The notes beneath the pieces were generated by a model that saw only the letters and a list, made by a program, of their open reading frames with translations, searched no databases and had not been told where the DNA came from. From the NCBI GenBank assembly GCA_964584995.1, contig CAZPCA010000025.1, positions 1 through 23,919 on the forward strand: a stretch of 23,919 nucleotides of DNA, in the 5' to 3' direction. Each line of letters begins with the position of its first letter. Positions within the stretch are counted from its first letter, which is position 1. This DNA comes from JAJTFW01 sp964584995 (lineage in GTDB: Bacteria; Bacteroidota; Bacteroidia; AKYH767-A; OLB10). Made by a program: the position numbers and the translations under genes. Positions 22,254 through 23,919 of the stretch are shown here, piece after piece.

Positions 22254-22261
22254 CAAAGATA
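22254..22261 (-). promoter_or_regulatory. Candidate -7 box of the lipoprotein gene (TATCTTTG)
   Basis: An exact TAnnTTTG, 28 nt before the ATG at 22225. TTTA (22285-22288) lies 23 nt upstream as a poor -33 element. The gap to 22394 otherwise holds only a 6-bp hairpin just after the decarboxylase stop. Confidence 0.45.
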
Positions 22262-22394
22262 TGGATTATTTCGCCAATGCTTTGTAAAGGTTCACCCAAT
22301 TTTTAACACTAAATCTGTTGATATATATTTTCAACTCTGATAGCGGGTCTGTTTTAAGATGATGCTTCCAATGAGGTGGGTTGTTGAACCTCAC

Positions 22395-23786
22395 TCAATA
22401 GCCCAGGATTTTCATCATGGATTTGGCACTTTGTTCTTTGGCAAAGAGGCGGGTAGTATATTCTCCATCCTCATCGCGGTCGATGAGTACATGTTTCGGT
22501 GCCGGAATGAGGCAGTGCTGAATGCCCCCGTAGCCACCGATGCTTTCCTGATAGGCGCCTGTATGGAAAAAGCCCAGATATTGGGTTTCTCCGGGTTGAG
22601 GTTTGGGAAGGAAAACCCGGTTGCGCACAGATTCCATGATATAATAGTCGTCGCTGTCGCAGGTGACTCCGCCTAGATTTACCCGCTGGTACTCGTCATC
22701 CCAGTTATTGATGGCCAGCAGGATGAACTTCTGCTTCAGTCCCCAGGTATCGGGTAGGGTCGTGATGAAAGAGCTATCGATCATGTTCCACAGTTCGTTG
22801 TCGTTTTGCTGCTTGGCGCCCACAACGCTGAATAAGATAGCACCGCTTTCTCCCACGGTGAATGATCCGAACTCCGTGATAATGTTCGGTTCGGGTACTT
22901 CCTTCTGGTCGCATGCGTTCTTGATCTGCCGGATGATCTCATCTGCCATGTATTGGTAGTCGTAATTGAAGTCCAGTTTGGTACGGATGGGAAAGCCTCC
23001 GCCGATGTCCAGGTATTCAAGGTCATGGCTCATCTTTTTAAGGTCGCAGTACATGTTGATGTTCTTCTGCAGTTCGCTCCAATAGTACGCGGTGTCCTTG
23101 ATGCCGGTATTGATGAAGAAATGCAGCATTTTCAGTTCTACATTCTTGTCTTTACTGACTACATTCTTGTAGAAATCCAGCATTTCATTGTACCGGATAC
23201 CCAGACGCGAGGTGTAAAATTCAGCATTCGGTTCTTCTTCAGCGGCAATCCTGAATCCGATCTTGAGCTTACCCTTCCATCTTTCCTGCAAAGCCGTCAA
23301 TTCCTCCTTATTATCAAGGATTGGCACTACATTGGTGAACCCGTCCTCCAGCAACTCTACAATGCCGTCCAGGTAATTCTCACGCTTAAATCCGTTGCAG
23401 AGAATAAAGCGGTCTTTGTCCAGTTTGCCAGCCTTTTCGAGTTCACGTATGATGGGAATGTCGAAAGCGGAGCTGGTCTCCAGATGGATGTCGTTTTTCA
23501 AAGCTTCGTTCAAAACGAACTCAAAATGGGAACTCTTCGTACAATAGCAGTACAAATAGTTACCTTCGTAGTCTGCTTTGGCCATCGCTACATTGAACAA
23601 ACGAGTGGCTTTCTGAATCTGAGCGCTTATTTTTGGTAAATAAGTGATTTTCAGGGGCGTTCCGTACTGTTCGATGATGTCCATCAGCGGAATTCCGTTG
23701 AAATGTAGCTGATTGTCAATCACATCGAAATTCTCCTGGGGGAATTCGAATGTCTGTTGGATGAGGTCGATGTAGCGGTTCTTCAT
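22395..23786 (-). CDS. speA: Fold-III PLP-dependent decarboxylase, probably arginine decarboxylase
   Basis: A 463-residue alanine-racemase-fold decarboxylase; Bacteroidota relatives of this length are annotated as arginine decarboxylase, giving agmatine for polyamine synthesis. PLP lysine Lys84 is in YLYCYCTKSSHF; His222 in LHFFINTG is the barrel His; GGGFP (262-266) is the phosphate loop; TEFGSFTVGESG (304-315) contains the Glu/Gly stretch; and the catalytic Cys376 is in GGVTCDSDD. It lacks the large insertions of E. coli SpeA (658 residues). Substrate choice (arginine, ornithine, carboxyspermidine or diaminopimelate) cannot be settled from motifs alone. No spermidine genes are adjacent. An inverted repeat ends one base before its ATG. 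Confidence 0.85.
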   Translation of the reverse strand: MKNRYIDLIQQTFEFPQENFDVIDNQLHFNGIPLMDIIEQYGTPLKITYLPKISAQIQKATRLFNVAMAKADYEGNYLYCYCTKSSHFEFVLNEALKNDIHLETSSAFDIPIIRELEKAGKLDKDRFILCNGFKRENYLDGIVELLEDGFTNVVPILDNKEELTALQERWKGKLKIGFRIAAEEEPNAEFYTSRLGIRYNEMLDFYKNVVSKDKNVELKMLHFFINTGIKDTAYYWSELQKNINMYCDLKKMSHDLEYLDIGGGFPIRTKLDFNYDYQYMADEIIRQIKNACDQKEVPEPNIITEFGSFTVGESGAILFSVVGAKQQNDNELWNMIDSSFITTLPDTWGLKQKFILLAINNWDDEYQRVNLGGVTCDSDDYYIMESVRNRVFLPKPQPGETQYLGFFHTGAYQESIGGYGGIQHCLIPAPKHVLIDRDEDGEYTTRLFAKEQSAKSMMKILGY

Positions 23787-23787
23787 A

Positions 23788-23837
23788 ATCCGGGTGAGTT
23801 ACTTTGTAATTATTTTGCGAATGTAAGTAACCCGGAT
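23788..23837. repeat. Bulged inverted repeat in the leader of the decarboxylase gene
   Basis: Outer arms ATCCGGG (23788-23794) and CCCGGAT (23831-23837); inner arms TTACTT (23799-23804) and AAGTAA (23825-23830); a 4-nt bulge on one side and a 20-nt loop. It ends one base before the ATG. A near -7 box (TACATTCG, minus, 23818-23825) lies inside it, so transcripts from that box would lack the upstream arm. Confidence 0.6.
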
Positions 23838-23869
23838 GTATAATAAAAGATGAAATTCAATGCGCCAGC

Positions 23870-23911
23870 ATAGCTTAATTATGCGAAGCCGGTAGTTGTT
23901 GATAGCTTAAT
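23870..23911. repeat. Direct repeat ATAGCTTAAT near the window end
   Basis: Two identical 10-mers (23870-23879 and 23902-23911), start to start 32 nt, about three helical turns, upstream of the decarboxylase gene. They could be a paired binding site; the window ends too soon to see more. Confidence 0.4.
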
Positions 23912-23919
23912 AAAAACGA

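Noticed and set aside
22372..22393. 6-bp hairpin (TGAGGT/ACCTCA) just after the decarboxylase stop
   Set aside because: No T-run follows on the minus strand, so it is not a convincing intrinsic terminator.
23860..23919. tRNA-like look of the sequence around the ATAGCTTAAT repeats
   Set aside because: No paired D-stem, anticodon stem or T-loop can be drawn; it is better described as a direct repeat.

Overview
The window looks like an ordinary chromosomal stretch from a member of the Bacteroidota, probably an environmental lineage near Chitinophagia/Saprospiria; the exact taxon is inference. Two large secreted proteins end in type IX secretion (T9SS) sorting domains, and one carries SprB-type repeats. 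Most start codons lack a Shine-Dalgarno sequence, and seven genes have an exact TAnnTTTG box (the Bacteroidota -7 element) just upstream. I see no rRNA, tRNA, CRISPR array, insertion sequence or prophage, and no gene-free gap longer than 300 bases.

From 1 to 10,689 everything reads on the minus strand. In transcription order: a 1006-residue glycine-rich SprB-repeat surface protein, a secreted M1 metallopeptidase, an RlmI-type rRNA methyltransferase, KDO-8-phosphate synthase (kdsA), triosephosphate isomerase (tpiA), tRNA pseudouridine synthase (truA), and an ABC exporter cut by the window start. Several junctions are tight (M1/rlmI 3 nt; truA/ABC an 11-nt overlap), which suggests co-transcription.

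From 10,800 to 17,290, still on the minus strand, are a SLC13/DASS anion symporter, a secreted YceI protein with a clear terminator, a three-gene membrane cluster (YtxH-like, holin-X-like, coiled-coil unknown), a Cupin_5 protein, a GT9 glycosyltransferase, and an ECF sigma factor overlapping its zinc-finger anti-sigma/TPR partner. Divergent from the sigma factor is phoH (plus strand). It converges on and overlaps a class IV histone-deacetylase-like gene, which is divergent from purC across a short regulatory gap with back-to-back -7 boxes and an inverted repeat. The right end holds a PlsC-like acyltransferase, a coiled-coil lipoprotein with a strong terminator, and a fold-III arginine decarboxylase.

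kdsA and the GT9 enzyme point to LPS core synthesis, PlsC to phospholipids, and the ABC exporter, lipoprotein, YtxH/holin cluster and sigma/anti-sigma pair to envelope upkeep and stress sensing. The observations most worth a second look are: (1) both T9SS cargo genes have their AUG inside one arm of a perfect 9-bp inverted repeat, and the decarboxylase has a related repeat ending one base before its AUG; (2) two homologous beta-rich domains are nested inside two of the four SprB repeats; (3) the purC/HDAC divergent control region. I did not find a clearly new multi-gene system.
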